From the NCBI GenBank assembly GCA_016786585.1, contig JAEUUI010000015.1, positions 62,001 to 126,000 of the forward strand: a stretch of 64,000 bases of DNA, in the 5' to 3' direction. Of the stretch, positions 9,281-18,044 are shown piece by piece. The position numbers and the translations under genes were made by a program. The stretch is from Cyclobacteriaceae bacterium (GTDB lineage Bacteria; Bacteroidota; Bacteroidia; Cytophagales; Cyclobacteriaceae). Under the pieces are notes generated by a model. The model saw only the letters and a program-made list of their open reading frames with translations, was not told the DNA's origin and searched no databases. Position 1 is the stretch's first letter; each line of letters opens with the position of its first letter.

Positions 9281-9685
9281 ATGAAACCCAGACTTATTTA
9301 TATGACCGCTGTGATGCTCCTGCTGGCCATCGCAGTTTCGGCCCAGTCAAATGTGCTGGACACCACCAGAGTCTTTTATTCCGTAAAAAACACCGATTTG
9401 TATTCAGGTCAAACGTTGATGGATACCTTTAATATAGAATTGAATTCGCATGTGTTTAAACTTTCCCATGATAATGTGGAACGCGAATTCGTGATCGAAA
9501 ATGTCAGCGGAAGTTGGGCTAGCTTTGATGAAGAAGGACAGTTGATTTTTGACATTCTCGTGTTGGATTTGCATGGCAAAGGTAAAATTGAACGCGTTGG
9601 TGAGAACCTTTACCTGACGGTTGATCTTTCTGAACGAAAGGATTGGATGAAACGCAAATTCACCATAAATCCGATGCAGCCATGA
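9281..9685 (+). CDS. Small secreted protein between the two YD-repeat genes
   Basis: A 134-aa protein with a signal peptide (LLLAIAVSAQS) and a beta-rich mature part. I recognise no family. It starts 12 bp after the first YD-repeat gene, and its TGA overlaps the next gene's ATG (ATGA at 9682-9685), so translation of the downstream toxin protein is probably coupled to it. It may be an accessory subunit of the YD complex; this is inferred from position. Confidence 0.7.
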   Translation: MKPRLIYMTAVMLLLAIAVSAQSNVLDTTRVFYSVKNTDLYSGQTLMDTFNIELNSHVFKLSHDNVEREFVIENVSGSWASFDEEGQLIFDILVLDLHGKGKIERVGENLYLTVDLSERKDWMKRKFTINPMQP

Positions 9686-12600
9686 GAAAGTATCTGATTT
9701 CCTTACTCTTAATTGGCGCTATTTCACAGGGATTTGCCAATCACCTGCCACCGCCTGCGGTCATCTCTGGGCCAACACCGGTGCCATCCGGATCAACTAA
9801 TACGTATTCGATTACTGCTATCGGTGTCATTGCACCCATGTGGAATATCGCGTCAGGTACTGCAACGATCAATAGCACATGGGCCAGTGGAAGTACTTAT
9901 TATGCATCAGTAACCTGGACTGCATCGGGCAACATACAGTTTTACGATGAGGTTAGCGGCGGGGTCAATACGCAGAAGTCTATCACCGTGGTGGCTGCTC
10001 CGTCAACCGTCCCTGGAACAACGTGCGGGGCCGGGACCGTTACATTATCTGCTACACCGGGCGCCGGTGGGGATAAGGTTCGCTGGTATACGGTTTCATC
10101 CGGAGGAACTTATTTTAGCGAAGCCAATACGTATACGACTGGCACTATCACGTCACCTACAACCTACTACGTTGAAACTTGGAACAGTTCAGCTTCGGTA
10201 GCCAGCCCGCGGATATCAATCCTGGCAAATTATGGAGACGTGCCGGCCAATCCCGCCAGCGTTACGCCGGCAGAACGTTGCACCATTGGAACGCTCACCC
10301 TCAGTGCAACAGCCGGCGCAAACGGAAACTCAATTCGGTGGTATGCTTCTCCTACGGATGGCGAGGTTACCTACACAGGTTCTAGCTTTACAACCCCTTC
10401 GTTGTCATCACCTGTAACGTATTATGCCGCCAGTTACCACACCACGACCGGATGTGTATCCACAGGTCGAACTGCCGTAGTAGCATCAGCTCACCCGGCT
10501 CCTTCTAACATCATCGCATGGAATTCGGAACCTGCCTATATCACAGGCACGGTGACATTCAGAACTTTTGTGCCGCTAGGATATGCGTTTGATGAAGTCA
10601 TTCCCTATATGAACTTCGCTGACGTCGACACAACATTGTTTGAGATTAAATGGTACGCCACCAAAGCCAATGCTGTTTCCAATACAGCAAGTCTAAAAAA
10701 AGGTATACCGTTTACCACACCCACAATAACTGCGACTACAACGTATTATGTCCGCGCTCGCGAGAAATCAACCGGGTGTTATACCGAGGTTGCCGAGGCG
10801 GTCGCTAACGTAATCCCCAACATCAGTTACGCCAATGTTCAAACAGATGTAATTCGGGTGTTCGGGAAAAAAACAGATGCTTCCCTAAATAGCCTGACTG
10901 ATTCTGAAAAACTGACGTCAATCGCATACCTGGATGGTGTCGGAAGAGTATTACAACAGGTTTCTGTCAGAAGCAGTGCTGACGGAAAAGATATTGTGTC
11001 TCCCGTCGAATATGATTCATGGGGCAGGTCATCGAAAACATACCTGCCATACAAGGCAAGCACAACCAACGGATCTTTTCATTCAGCATATCAATATGAG
11101 CAACAAAACTTCTATCAACTGACAACCGATAAAGTAGCTGATGATAATTCGGCCTTTGCGGCAACCGTATACGACACATCACCGTTGGGAAGAGTGGTTG
11201 AGCAGGGCGGAGTTGGTCAGGCATCTCAACCAGGCGGTGGTCATACGAGCAAGGCCGAATACCAGTTCAATACAAGTACGGATCAGGTACGAAAATTCTT
11301 TACAAACGGAGCAAGCACCAGCTATTATCCGGCTAACGCATTGAACAAAGTAAAGTCCACCAGCCCGGATAATAATCACAGCATTACATTCTCAGACGGG
11401 TCGGGTAACACAATACTTGTGCGGCAGCAGATTGCAGCCACCGTAGAGGGAGTTTATACCGATTATCTTGAAACTTATTACGTGTATAACGACCTGGGCC
11501 AGGTGAATTTCATTATCTCACCCAAAGGTGTGGAAAAACTTAAGGCTAACAGCTGGGTGCTAAGTTCGGTTATTAAGGACAGTTATTGCAATCAGTTTAA
11601 ATACGATAGCAAGGGGCGGGTGATTGAAAAGAAAGTTCCTGGTCAGGCGTGGCAATATGTTATCTACGACCCACTTGGCAGGGTAGTCCTTACACAGGAT
11701 GGCATGTTGCGTCCAGATAACAAATGGATGTTTATCAAATACGATTATAAGGGCAATGCTGTGATGACCGGTATCCATACCAATACAACCTATACAACCC
11801 GTTCTACGATGCAGGGTTATGCTGACGGCATTTACGTCACAGGTCACGCGACATTTGGCGTGAATAGCTGGTTCGAAAAACAGGGAACGACACTGGAAGG
11901 CTATACCAACATCAGTTTCCCGAAGGACAATATCGAAGTATTGAGTGTGAATTATTTTGATGATTATGACTTTGATAATACCGGTGCAGTTGTCTCGTAT
12001 GCCAGTGCAGGCTTGACTGGTGAACATACGCCAGCAACGTATACGCTTGGCTGGGCAACCGGCAGCAAACGGAAAATACTCGGAACCAGCACGTGGCTTA
12101 AAACCTATGTGTTTTATGATGACCGGGGAAGAACAATCCAGGTACAAACTACAAATACGAAAAACACAGCCAATTTCGACCGCGTAACCAATGCTTATGC
12201 GGATGACGGTCGCCTATTGTATACCAAAAAACACCACAACGCTGGAGCATACGTCATTCTAAATAAGTATGAATACACTACTCGGGGTGATTTATGGAAA
12301 GTTTCGCAAGATAATGCGGGTACGGGTAGTGCGTACCAGCTTGTGGCGCAATATGAATACAACGACCTGGGCCAGTTGGTCGACAAGAAATTGCACGATA
12401 CCGGCAGTAGTACATTTTTACAGAGTGTCGATTACCGGTATACGATTAAAGGACAGTTAAAGTCTATTAACAACAGTGAGCTTTCCAGCAACAGCAGTAA
12501 TGATGAAACGAACGACTATTTTGGCATGGAGTTGCTTTACAACGATTCTGAAAGCGGGCTTACAACCACCGCTCGGTACGATGGCAACATTTCGGCAATA

Positions 12601-15012
12601 AAATGGAAGGCAATCGGAGGTGGCTCAGGGACTTCCGCACAACGCAGCTATGCTTACACGTACGACAAAACCAGTAAGCTGAGCGCGGCTAAGTATGCCG
12701 TTAAACAAAGCTCGTGGGACAAGGAAAAAGACGCCCAGAATGAGGCTATCACCTATGACCATAACGGTAACATTAAAACGCTTGAGAGAAAGCAGCGCAA
12801 ATATCAAGCTGCTGGCATAACAGGTTTATATAAAAGCGAAACGATTGATAAGCTTACTTACACATATTCGGCATTTAATGTCAATAAGCTCAGCCAGGTT
12901 GCTGATACGGCCGGTACAACCGCATTTGCGGGCTTTAAGGATGGCAACTCGAGCAATAACGAGTTTACGTACGATACAGCCGGTAACGTCCTGAAGGATT
13001 TGAACAAAGGTATTAGCAGTATTGCCTACAACTTCTTAAGTAAACCTACGCAGGTCAATTTCACCGATGGCAAGAAAATAGAGTATACTTACGACGCGGG
13101 TGGAAACAAGCTTGTTCAAAAAATTTATCAGGGAGCAACATTGCTGACCACCACCGAATATGTTAATGGTTTTGTGTATGATAACGGTACGTTAAGCTTC
13201 TTTGGGTCACCAGAGGGTCGAGTCGTAAACACGGGGGGTACGCTTAGTTATGAATATTCAATAGCTGATCACCAGGGGAACACACGCGTTGTGTTTACAT
13301 CTGCAACACCCGCCGTTGATGCCCCTGTGGCCACGTTTGAAGATGGTGACAACGGCACTACTCAGTACTTAAATGTTAACCCGGTTGCATCGACAGCAGG
13401 AAATCATACCCCTTCCGGTGGCAAGGCAGTTCGCCTGAATCAGGCCACGCCCATTGGGCCCGCGAAGAGCATTCGGGTATTCCCGGGTGATCAGGTGACT
13501 GCGGAAGTTTGGGCTTATTATGAAAGCGCAAACGGATATGGTACAACCAGCAACACTCTGGCAACTATCATGGGTGCTGTAGCGACTGTATTTGGAGGTG
13601 TTAGCGGAGGTACGGGAGAAACCGGGAAAATATACAGCGGGGTTAACGGTGCGTTTACCGCCACGGGCCTTGCCGGTAACCAGGGCGATGAAGTTCCGGC
13701 TGCGTATCTGAACTACATTGTATTTGATAAAAATTATAATTTATTGGGCATGGACTGGCAGCCGATAACAGAGGCCAGTAAGCTGACTAAAGCCAAAATT
13801 GAATTTGATGAGCCAATTAAGATAATTGAGGAAGGGTATGTGTATATTTACCTGAGCTACGAAAATCAAAGTAACAATTTCGTGTACTTCGATGATATGA
13901 AAGTTTCTCATACAAAAACCAACGTCACACAATATAACGAGTATTACCCCTTCGGTCTCCAAACATCAACGAGCTGGACACGCGATAATGCAAAAGACAA
14001 CAACTACCTATACAATGCGGCCAATGAGTTAAACAAAACCAGTGGCTGGTACGAGATGTTCTATCGGGGGTATGATCCCGCAATAGGAAGGATGCTACAA
14101 ATTGATCCATACGCACCGATGTATGCTTCTGTTAGTGCGTACAATTATGGCTTGAATAATCCGGTGATGGTGAACGATCCGAATGGTGGCCAGGCTATGG
14201 ACTATCAACCTGGAATGTCAGCTATGGGTGTAAACAGATATAATAGTATTGCTAGTATGTCTGAATCTGGTAACTATTTCGCAGATTGGAGCTCATCGTA
14301 TTTTGATCGTAGCGGAGGTGCCATGTCATTCACTGAGGGCAAATTTTGGGGGTTTTGGTCGAATATCTTGAGTAAAATGAGGAACAATCAATTTACATAC
14401 GATGATAATGGAGTTGCCAAAATAGAAAGAGACGTATATGGAAATTGGACAAAACTTGTGCCGTTCAATTATCAAGGTAGTTTAACAGCAGAGGACAAAG
14501 CAATGGGAGCTAATATAAATCCAACAGTGATTTCTTTTAGGAGGGTGCCATTGCGTGCGTCTATGGGGGCTGATCCGAGTATCTTCCATTGGTTTGGAAA
14601 TGAGGGGGAAGCATATGAATTTATGGTTAATAATTCAACTGATGTCGAAATAATGGGATATAGCGCTAAAAACGTTCAAACAGGTGAGGCAGGTATTTTA
14701 ATCTTGCCTTGGGTCAATAACTCACGGACAAAATGTGATCCAACAATAGGTATTCAAAAGGATGGCAAGACTATTATGGATCACAATGGAAATTTATATA
14801 GACCGTACGAAATGGTTCACACTCATCCGGACGTATTAGAACCTTCAGATGATGATATTAATAACGCCCTATATTGGCAAAAAAGGTATCCTGCCTTCCG
14901 CAGCTTCATAATTCAAGGAGGAATGATGTATCAATATCATCCTGTCAATGTCCAAGGGCTTAATTATTTACAAGATTATATTAATGGCTCCCGCTCACTG
15001 TTACCTAAATAG
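9682..15012 (+). CDS. RHS/YD-repeat polymorphic toxin protein with C-terminal JAB/JAMM-like domain
   Basis: A 1776-aa secreted protein. The start ATG at 9682 overlaps the previous stop and begins a signal peptide ending near SQGFANH. Several Ig-like repeats of the type TLTLSATxGANGxxxRWY occupy about the first 380 residues. A DUF6443-like region follows (SIAYLDGVGRVLQQVSVRS), then YD repeats, and the RHS core ends with YDPAIGRMLQIDPYAP and YNYGLNNPVMVNDPNG. After that junction (~14180) the sequence becomes AT-rich and unrelated to YD repeats, as expected for a replaceable toxin cassette. The tip contains HTHPDVLEPSDDD (bases from 14818), an H-x-H-x6-S-x2-D pattern of JAB/JAMM metallopeptidase-like toxin domains. 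Toxicity and the metallopeptidase role are inferred. Confidence 0.87.
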   Translation: MRKYLISLLLIGAISQGFANHLPPPAVISGPTPVPSGSTNTYSITAIGVIAPMWNIASGTATINSTWASGSTYYASVTWTASGNIQFYDEVSGGVNTQKSITVVAAPSTVPGTTCGAGTVTLSATPGAGGDKVRWYTVSSGGTYFSEANTYTTGTITSPTTYYVETWNSSASVASPRISILANYGDVPANPASVTPAERCTIGTLTLSATAGANGNSIRWYASPTDGEVTYTGSSFTTPSLSSPVTYYAASYHTTTGCVSTGRTAVVASAHPAPSNIIAWNSEPAYITGTVTFRTFVPLGYAFDEVIPYMNFADVDTTLFEIKWYATKANAVSNTASLKKGIPFTTPTITATTTYYVRAREKSTGCYTEVAEAVANVIPNISYANVQTDVIRVFGKKTDASLNSLTDSEKLTSIAYLDGVGRVLQQVSVRSSADGKDIVSPVEYDSWGRSSKTYLPYKASTTNGSFHSAYQYEQQNFYQLTTDKVADDNSAFAATVYDTSPLGRVVEQGGVGQASQPGGGHTSKAEYQFNTSTDQVRKFFTNGASTSYYPANALNKVKSTSPDNNHSITFSDGSGNTILVRQQIAATVEGVYTDYLETYYVYNDLGQVNFIISPKGVEKLKANSWVLSSVIKDSYCNQFKYDSKGRVIEKKVPGQAWQYVIYDPLGRVVLTQDGMLRPDNKWMFIKYDYKGNAVMTGIHTNTTYTTRSTMQGYADGIYVTGHATFGVNSWFEKQGTTLEGYTNISFPKDNIEVLSVNYFDDYDFDNTGAVVSYASAGLTGEHTPATYTLGWATGSKRKILGTSTWLKTYVFYDDRGRTIQVQTTNTKNTANFDRVTNAYADDGRLLYTKKHHNAGAYVILNKYEYTTRGDLWKVSQDNAGTGSAYQLVAQYEYNDLGQLVDKKLHDTGSSTFLQSVDYRYTIKGQLKSINNSELSSNSSNDETNDYFGMELLYNDSESGLTTTARYDGNISAIKWKAIGGGSGTSAQRSYAYTYDKTSKLSAAKYAVKQSSWDKEKDAQNEAITYDHNGNIKTLERKQRKYQAAGITGLYKSETIDKLTYTYSAFNVNKLSQVADTAGTTAFAGFKDGNSSNNEFTYDTAGNVLKDLNKGISSIAYNFLSKPTQVNFTDGKKIEYTYDAGGNKLVQKIYQGATLLTTTEYVNGFVYDNGTLSFFGSPEGRVVNTGGTLSYEYSIADHQGNTRVVFTSATPAVDAPVATFEDGDNGTTQYLNVNPVASTAGNHTPSGGKAVRLNQATPIGPAKSIRVFPGDQVTAEVWAYYESANGYGTTSNTLATIMGAVATVFGGVSGGTGETGKIYSGVNGAFTATGLAGNQGDEVPAAYLNYIVFDKNYNLLGMDWQPITEASKLTKAKIEFDEPIKIIEEGYVYIYLSYENQSNNFVYFDDMKVSHTKTNVTQYNEYYPFGLQTSTSWTRDNAKDNNYLYNAANELNKTSGWYEMFYRGYDPAIGRMLQIDPYAPMYASVSAYNYGLNNPVMVNDPNGGQAMDYQPGMSAMGVNRYNSIASMSESGNYFADWSSSYFDRSGGAMSFTEGKFWGFWSNILSKMRNNQFTYDDNGVAKIERDVYGNWTKLVPFNYQGSLTAEDKAMGANINPTVISFRRVPLRASMGADPSIFHWFGNEGEAYEFMVNNSTDVEIMGYSAKNVQTGEAGILILPWVNNSRTKCDPTIGIQKDGKTIMDHNGNLYRPYEMVHTHPDVLEPSDDDINNALYWQKRYPAFRSFIIQGGMMYQYHPVNVQGLNYLQDYINGSRSLLPK

Positions 15013-15014
15013 CT

Positions 15015-15584
15015 ATGAAAAAGATTGCCTTGTTTCTCGTGATATTTTCCTGTGCTTTCTCGAACTGCACGGCTCAAACGAAAATTCACTCAACCTTTAG
15101 AGTTAAGATCTCAGATGATTTTTTATCGGAGGCGATTAGGAATTACATTAGGGAAAATAACATTGACACGAAAAAGAAAATAATTTCGATAAAATTGGCT
15201 GGCGGGTTAAAGAAGACGTTTGAAATTACAAACTACTTCTCAACGTTGTATCGGAAAGATCGCTTTACGCCAAGTTACTACTCTGTGCAAGACGATAGTG
15301 TGGTAGTTATATTTTTTACAATGTTTGAACGAATATTCGCCAGGGATGATAATCATATAATAAATGAGATAGATCGGGTTATCGCTGAACACAAAATTAA
15401 ATTAGTTGAAAATTCGAATCTTAACTACAGTGCGCCTGTTTGGAGGGTTGTGGAGGAATGTGACGGTACTTATGAGATAAACAAGAGGGTTTCGCCTTTT
15501 GAATACGATAGTGTTCCATGCGGTTACTCGATTGTTAGAGACTCCGTCAAGTTGGATAGTCTTATTCTCAAAAGACATAAATAG
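15015..15584 (+). CDS. Candidate periplasmic immunity protein for the RHS-JAB toxin
   Basis: A 189-aa protein that begins 2 bp after the toxin gene, with a signal peptide (ALFLVIFSCAFSNCTAQ) and a mixed alpha/beta mature domain. The base composition is AT-rich like the toxin cassette. No family was recognised. In polymorphic-toxin loci the gene directly after the toxin tip is usually its cognate immunity gene, and a secreted immunity protein would fit a toxin acting in the envelope. The immunity role is inferred from position only; it could instead be an unrelated small secreted protein. Confidence 0.65.
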   Translation: MKKIALFLVIFSCAFSNCTAQTKIHSTFRVKISDDFLSEAIRNYIRENNIDTKKKIISIKLAGGLKKTFEITNYFSTLYRKDRFTPSYYSVQDDSVVVIFFTMFERIFARDDNHIINEIDRVIAEHKIKLVENSNLNYSAPVWRVVEECDGTYEINKRVSPFEYDSVPCGYSIVRDSVKLDSLILKRHK

Positions 15585-15911
15585 GACAACCAGGTAGTGC
15601 AGGTAATAACCCAATTGTCTGACGCCACAGTTTTTGATTGTTTAACTTTGACGACATTCAAGATTTTTCTAAAAAGTGTTTTTCGGCAAAGGTTGAATTT
15701 TTTTCTTCTGCTTCGTGCAGTCGAATGACTATGCTCACAAAATTTGCTGAACCAAAATATGCAGCCGAGCGCTAAATAGTACAGGGCTATCGTGCTTGTA
15801 CCGTTCAAAGCTGCTTTTTGTAATTTAAGGGTGCCTTAAGGCGGCTATCTTACTTTATCTGACTTGCAGATAGATGTTGAGATTAACTATCAAACTATAT
15901 TAAATTCGCGT
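15585..15911. other. Intergenic stretch with a GCCTTAAGGC palindrome
   Basis: This 327-bp stretch between the convergent immunity-candidate gene and the XRE gene has no convincing ORF. A perfect 10-bp palindrome GCCTTAAGGC lies at 15833-15842. No canonical terminator with a U-tract was identified. Confidence 0.4.
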
Positions 15912-16136
15912 TTAGCTTTCTGGGAAGAAGTCACGCACGTTCACTTTTAATATTGCTGCGAGTTTGTACAACGTGTAGATCATTGGAATCTTCTCGCCGT
16001 TTTCGAAACGCGAAAGCTGGGCGCTGTCGATAGATTCGTCATGTGCTTCAATATCTCGAAGCGAGAGGCCCTTGCTCTCACGAATTTCGCGAAGCCGATT
16101 TCCGAGGTCCTTCTGAACTTTCTGCTTGCTTATCAA
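15912..16136 (-). CDS. Small XRE-family transcriptional regulator
   Basis: A 74-aa protein that is essentially one helix-turn-helix of the Cro/C1 type: LGNRLREIRESKGLSLRDIE, then IDSAQLSRFENGEKIPMIYTLYKLAAIL, ending DFFPES. No effector domain is present. It is divergently transcribed from the secreted protein gene at 16241, and a 26-bp palindrome (16183-16208) lies between the two starts, so the likely job is autoregulation together with control of that gene. Confidence 0.85.
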   Translation of the reverse strand: MISKQKVQKDLGNRLREIRESKGLSLRDIEAHDESIDSAQLSRFENGEKIPMIYTLYKLAAILKVNVRDFFPES

Positions 16137-16182
16137 GACTATCTATGAGTTCCGAGTGCAAACAAGCCAAATAACAGCCTCG

Positions 16183-16208
16183 TAGTGTTGTACATGTATA
16201 CAACACTA
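16183..16208. promoter_or_regulatory. Palindromic operator between the XRE gene and the secreted protein gene
   Basis: Perfect 10-bp arms TAGTGTTGTA and TACAACACTA are separated by CATGTA. The site is 47 bp from the XRE start and 33 bp before the ATG at 16241. It covers the TTG (16188-16190) that would be the -33 element of the rightward promoter, so binding would block RNA polymerase. Assignment to this XRE protein is an inference from position. Confidence 0.6.
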
Positions 16209-16218
16209 TGTATCTTCG
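16188..16218 (+). promoter_or_regulatory. Candidate Bacteroidota promoter for the gene at 16241
   Basis: TTG at 16188-16190, a 20-bp spacer and TATCTTCG at 16211-16218 (consensus TAnnTTTG) fit the -33/-7 pattern of this phylum, with the -33 inside the palindrome. The predicted transcript leader is short. Confidence 0.4.
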
Positions 16219-16240
16219 CCAGCATAAACCCGAAAAAATC

Positions 16241-16828
16241 ATGATTTCCACATTGAAGGCAGCTTTTGCACTATGTATTATTTGCGCTGCGATCAATCTG
16301 CACGCTGACGCACAATTGGCGATCCCGGAACCGGAATTCTACAATTCGGTCACAGTTGTTGTTGATGGTAAGCCCGCCCAGCTTGAAAAACAAAAGGTTA
16401 TCATGAGGACAAGCAGGAACGCTTCTGCCGTAATAGTGGGTATTGGAAAGGTTAAGGTACTTGGTTCAGTGAAAGGGGAGAGGTCCCCAGTCCGGATCAC
16501 CAAAACTGATACGCTTCGATTTCTGGTGAGGGTCGCGGATAATACGAAGGATCCGGCAACCGTCATTAATTTTGCCAGATTTGAGATCAATAAAGATAGG
16601 AAAAGTCGCTTTATAGAAGTTGAAAGCGCGCAAACATTTTCGGCTGATACTCAGCGGGATAATGTCGATTTCATCCAGTTTAAGGCTGCTAAGTACGGGT
16701 TAAGTTCTTACCTGATCACCGTTATTAATTTATTGCCGGGCGAATACATGATCACGTTGGACGGCTCACGCGAGCTTTGCCAGATGTTTGGAATCGATGA
16801 AATAAATGCCGAGAAGAAAAGCAATTAG
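16241..16828 (+). CDS. Secreted protein of unknown function
   Basis: A 195-aa protein with a signal peptide (ALCIICAAINLHADAQL). The ATG at 16241 is chosen over the upstream in-frame codon at 16208 because it places the signal at the N-terminus and leaves the operator untranslated. The mature part is beta-rich (VTVVVDGKPAQLEKQKVIMR) and resembles small envelope proteins seen widely in Bacteroidota, some of which recall GldM C-terminal sandwiches; I cannot name a family. It is probably controlled by the divergent XRE regulator and is followed after 17 bp by the 74-aa gene. Confidence 0.65.
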   Translation: MISTLKAAFALCIICAAINLHADAQLAIPEPEFYNSVTVVVDGKPAQLEKQKVIMRTSRNASAVIVGIGKVKVLGSVKGERSPVRITKTDTLRFLVRVADNTKDPATVINFARFEINKDRKSRFIEVESAQTFSADTQRDNVDFIQFKAAKYGLSSYLITVINLLPGEYMITLDGSRELCQMFGIDEINAEKKSN

Positions 16829-16845
16829 GCGAAGACGGGCTAATT

Positions 16846-17070
16846 ATGGAAATCAATTTAAGATCGATTGAGGTAAGAATGCTGATCCCGGAGGTAAGCT
16901 TCGGATCAAAAGGTTATTTTCACCGGTGGTGTGATCGATTTTCCTGGGAAGGGCCGCCGGACTACCCTTTGCGGAAGACCTTCGCGCTAATTGAATTTCA
17001 AGATGGCAGTATTAAGTTCCTAGATCCTGAAGCAATCAGGTTTCTTGAACCACTGTGTAAATCTTCTTAA
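16846..17070 (+). CDS. Small protein of unknown function
   Basis: A 74-aa soluble protein with a Trp/Phe-rich middle (GYFHRWCDRFSWEG) and the C-terminal pattern FQDGSIKFLDPEAIRFLEPL. It starts 17 bp after the secreted-protein gene, so the two are likely co-transcribed. A second, shorter copy of the C-terminal pattern occurs in the next frame (17118-17306), which indicates a local duplication. No family was recognised. Confidence 0.55.
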   Translation: MEINLRSIEVRMLIPEVSFGSKGYFHRWCDRFSWEGPPDYPLRKTFALIEFQDGSIKFLDPEAIRFLEPLCKSS

Positions 17071-17117
17071 GATATCGATGATCATTTTCTAATTTACTCC
17101 TCTTTCTGCTGAGCTAA

Positions 17118-17306
17118 GTGTGTCAAATGCATTCATATCCCCAACATCACGCACGGGTTCAAAACAATAATTCCATCGATAGTGCAACGAGCCTAACTTT
17201 AACGGTCCTAAAGTTATCTCCAGCAAAAAAGGTTCGCGTGGTTGGACTTCTGGACAGCAGTATAAAATTTATAGAGCATGAAGCAATCGAATTCAGCGAA
17301 CTCTAA
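17118..17306 (+). pseudogene. Degenerate partial paralogue of the 74-aa gene
   Basis: The C-terminal ~25 residues (LLDSSIKFIEHEAIEFSEL) align with FQDGSIKFLDPEAIRFLEPL of the gene just upstream, and the DNA is similar there (both contain GCAGTAT and TGAAGCAATC in register). The N-terminal half does not match and the only starts are a GTG or an internal ATG, so this is more likely a decayed duplicate than a working gene. Confidence 0.4.
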
Positions 17307-17322
17307 TAGAACTGCTCCAAAA

Positions 17323-17676
17323 CTAGCTAACAGATTCCCTTTTTTGATAGGTTTCCGAAATTGTTCTCATCATATCGAGTATCATTTTAGAATGCCGGTA
17401 GGATGGACGTAAATTCATGAAATCAAGCAGTTCTCGCATCATTACATCGTGAGAAACGATTTCCTCACTTTCTTCCGGCATAAACCGGTTGAAATAGCCT
17501 TCAGCTAGGCCCAAAGCTTTCTCCAGAGCAGTCAAACTTTTCTTGGTAGGAGTGATCCTACCGTTTTCATATGTACTGATTTGAACATCACCTAAATTGG
17601 CTGAATCAGCCAACTCCTTCTGCGAAAGCCCGCGCTCTTTTCTCAGTCTCTTCAATTCCTCGCCAAAAATATTCAT
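17323..17676 (-). CDS. XRE-family transcriptional regulator
   Basis: A 117-aa protein with an N-terminal Cro/C1 helix-turn-helix (LKRLRKERGLSQKELADSA, then VQISTYENGRITPTKKSLTALEKALGL) and a short helical C-terminal region that could mediate dimerisation. It is divergent from the 217-aa gene of the transposition module, with a 368-bp intergenic region between, so it may regulate that module. It is a typical guard gene at the edge of a mobile element; the assignment to the module is inferred. Confidence 0.85.
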   Translation of the reverse strand: MNIFGEELKRLRKERGLSQKELADSANLGDVQISTYENGRITPTKKSLTALEKALGLAEGYFNRFMPEESEEIVSHDVMMRELLDFMNLRPSYRHSKMILDMMRTISETYQKRESVS

Positions 17677-18044
17677 ATGCTAATCAATCTGCTTTTGGAT
17701 GTCAAACGTCTACGTGGCGGGCGCAACTTTAAAAAACTTATAAACCGCATTAAAAAATATTTGCAAAAGTTATAATTCTCTTTATATCTTTATATTACAT
17801 AAACATAAGGCCGCTCGGGGAACATTTGACCTCTAAAATAAAAAAAATTAGGCACTTATCAATGATGTCTGACCTATAAGGACAATGACATCGTAAGAGG
17901 ATAGTAAGGAAACACCTGGCTATCCGGACTTGCAAACTGCTTCCTAGCAGGACAACCATCGGGGTGACTTCAAACGCCCCGCGATAAAAAAATCTAGCAA
18001 TTTTCTGTTGGCAGGAGTTGAGCCATCCAGCATTTCCGCATGCG
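17677..18044. other. Long intergenic region between the XRE gene and the transposition module
   Basis: This 368-bp AT-rich stretch contains a good promoter candidate (17760-17792). If that promoter is used, the leader to the 217-aa gene would be about 250 nt, long enough to hold a regulatory RNA. No conserved riboswitch was recognised. Confidence 0.4.
17760..17792 (+). promoter_or_regulatory. Candidate Bacteroidota promoter upstream of the transposition module
   Basis: TTTG at 17760-17763 and TATCTTTA at 17785-17792 are separated by 21 bp, fitting the -33/-7 consensus TTTG / TAnnTTTG. It reads toward the 217-aa gene. Confidence 0.4.

Noticed and set aside
18018-18044. TTG start for the 217-aa protein
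   Set aside because: The ATG at 18045 is nine codons inside and preserves the helix expected before the first strand.
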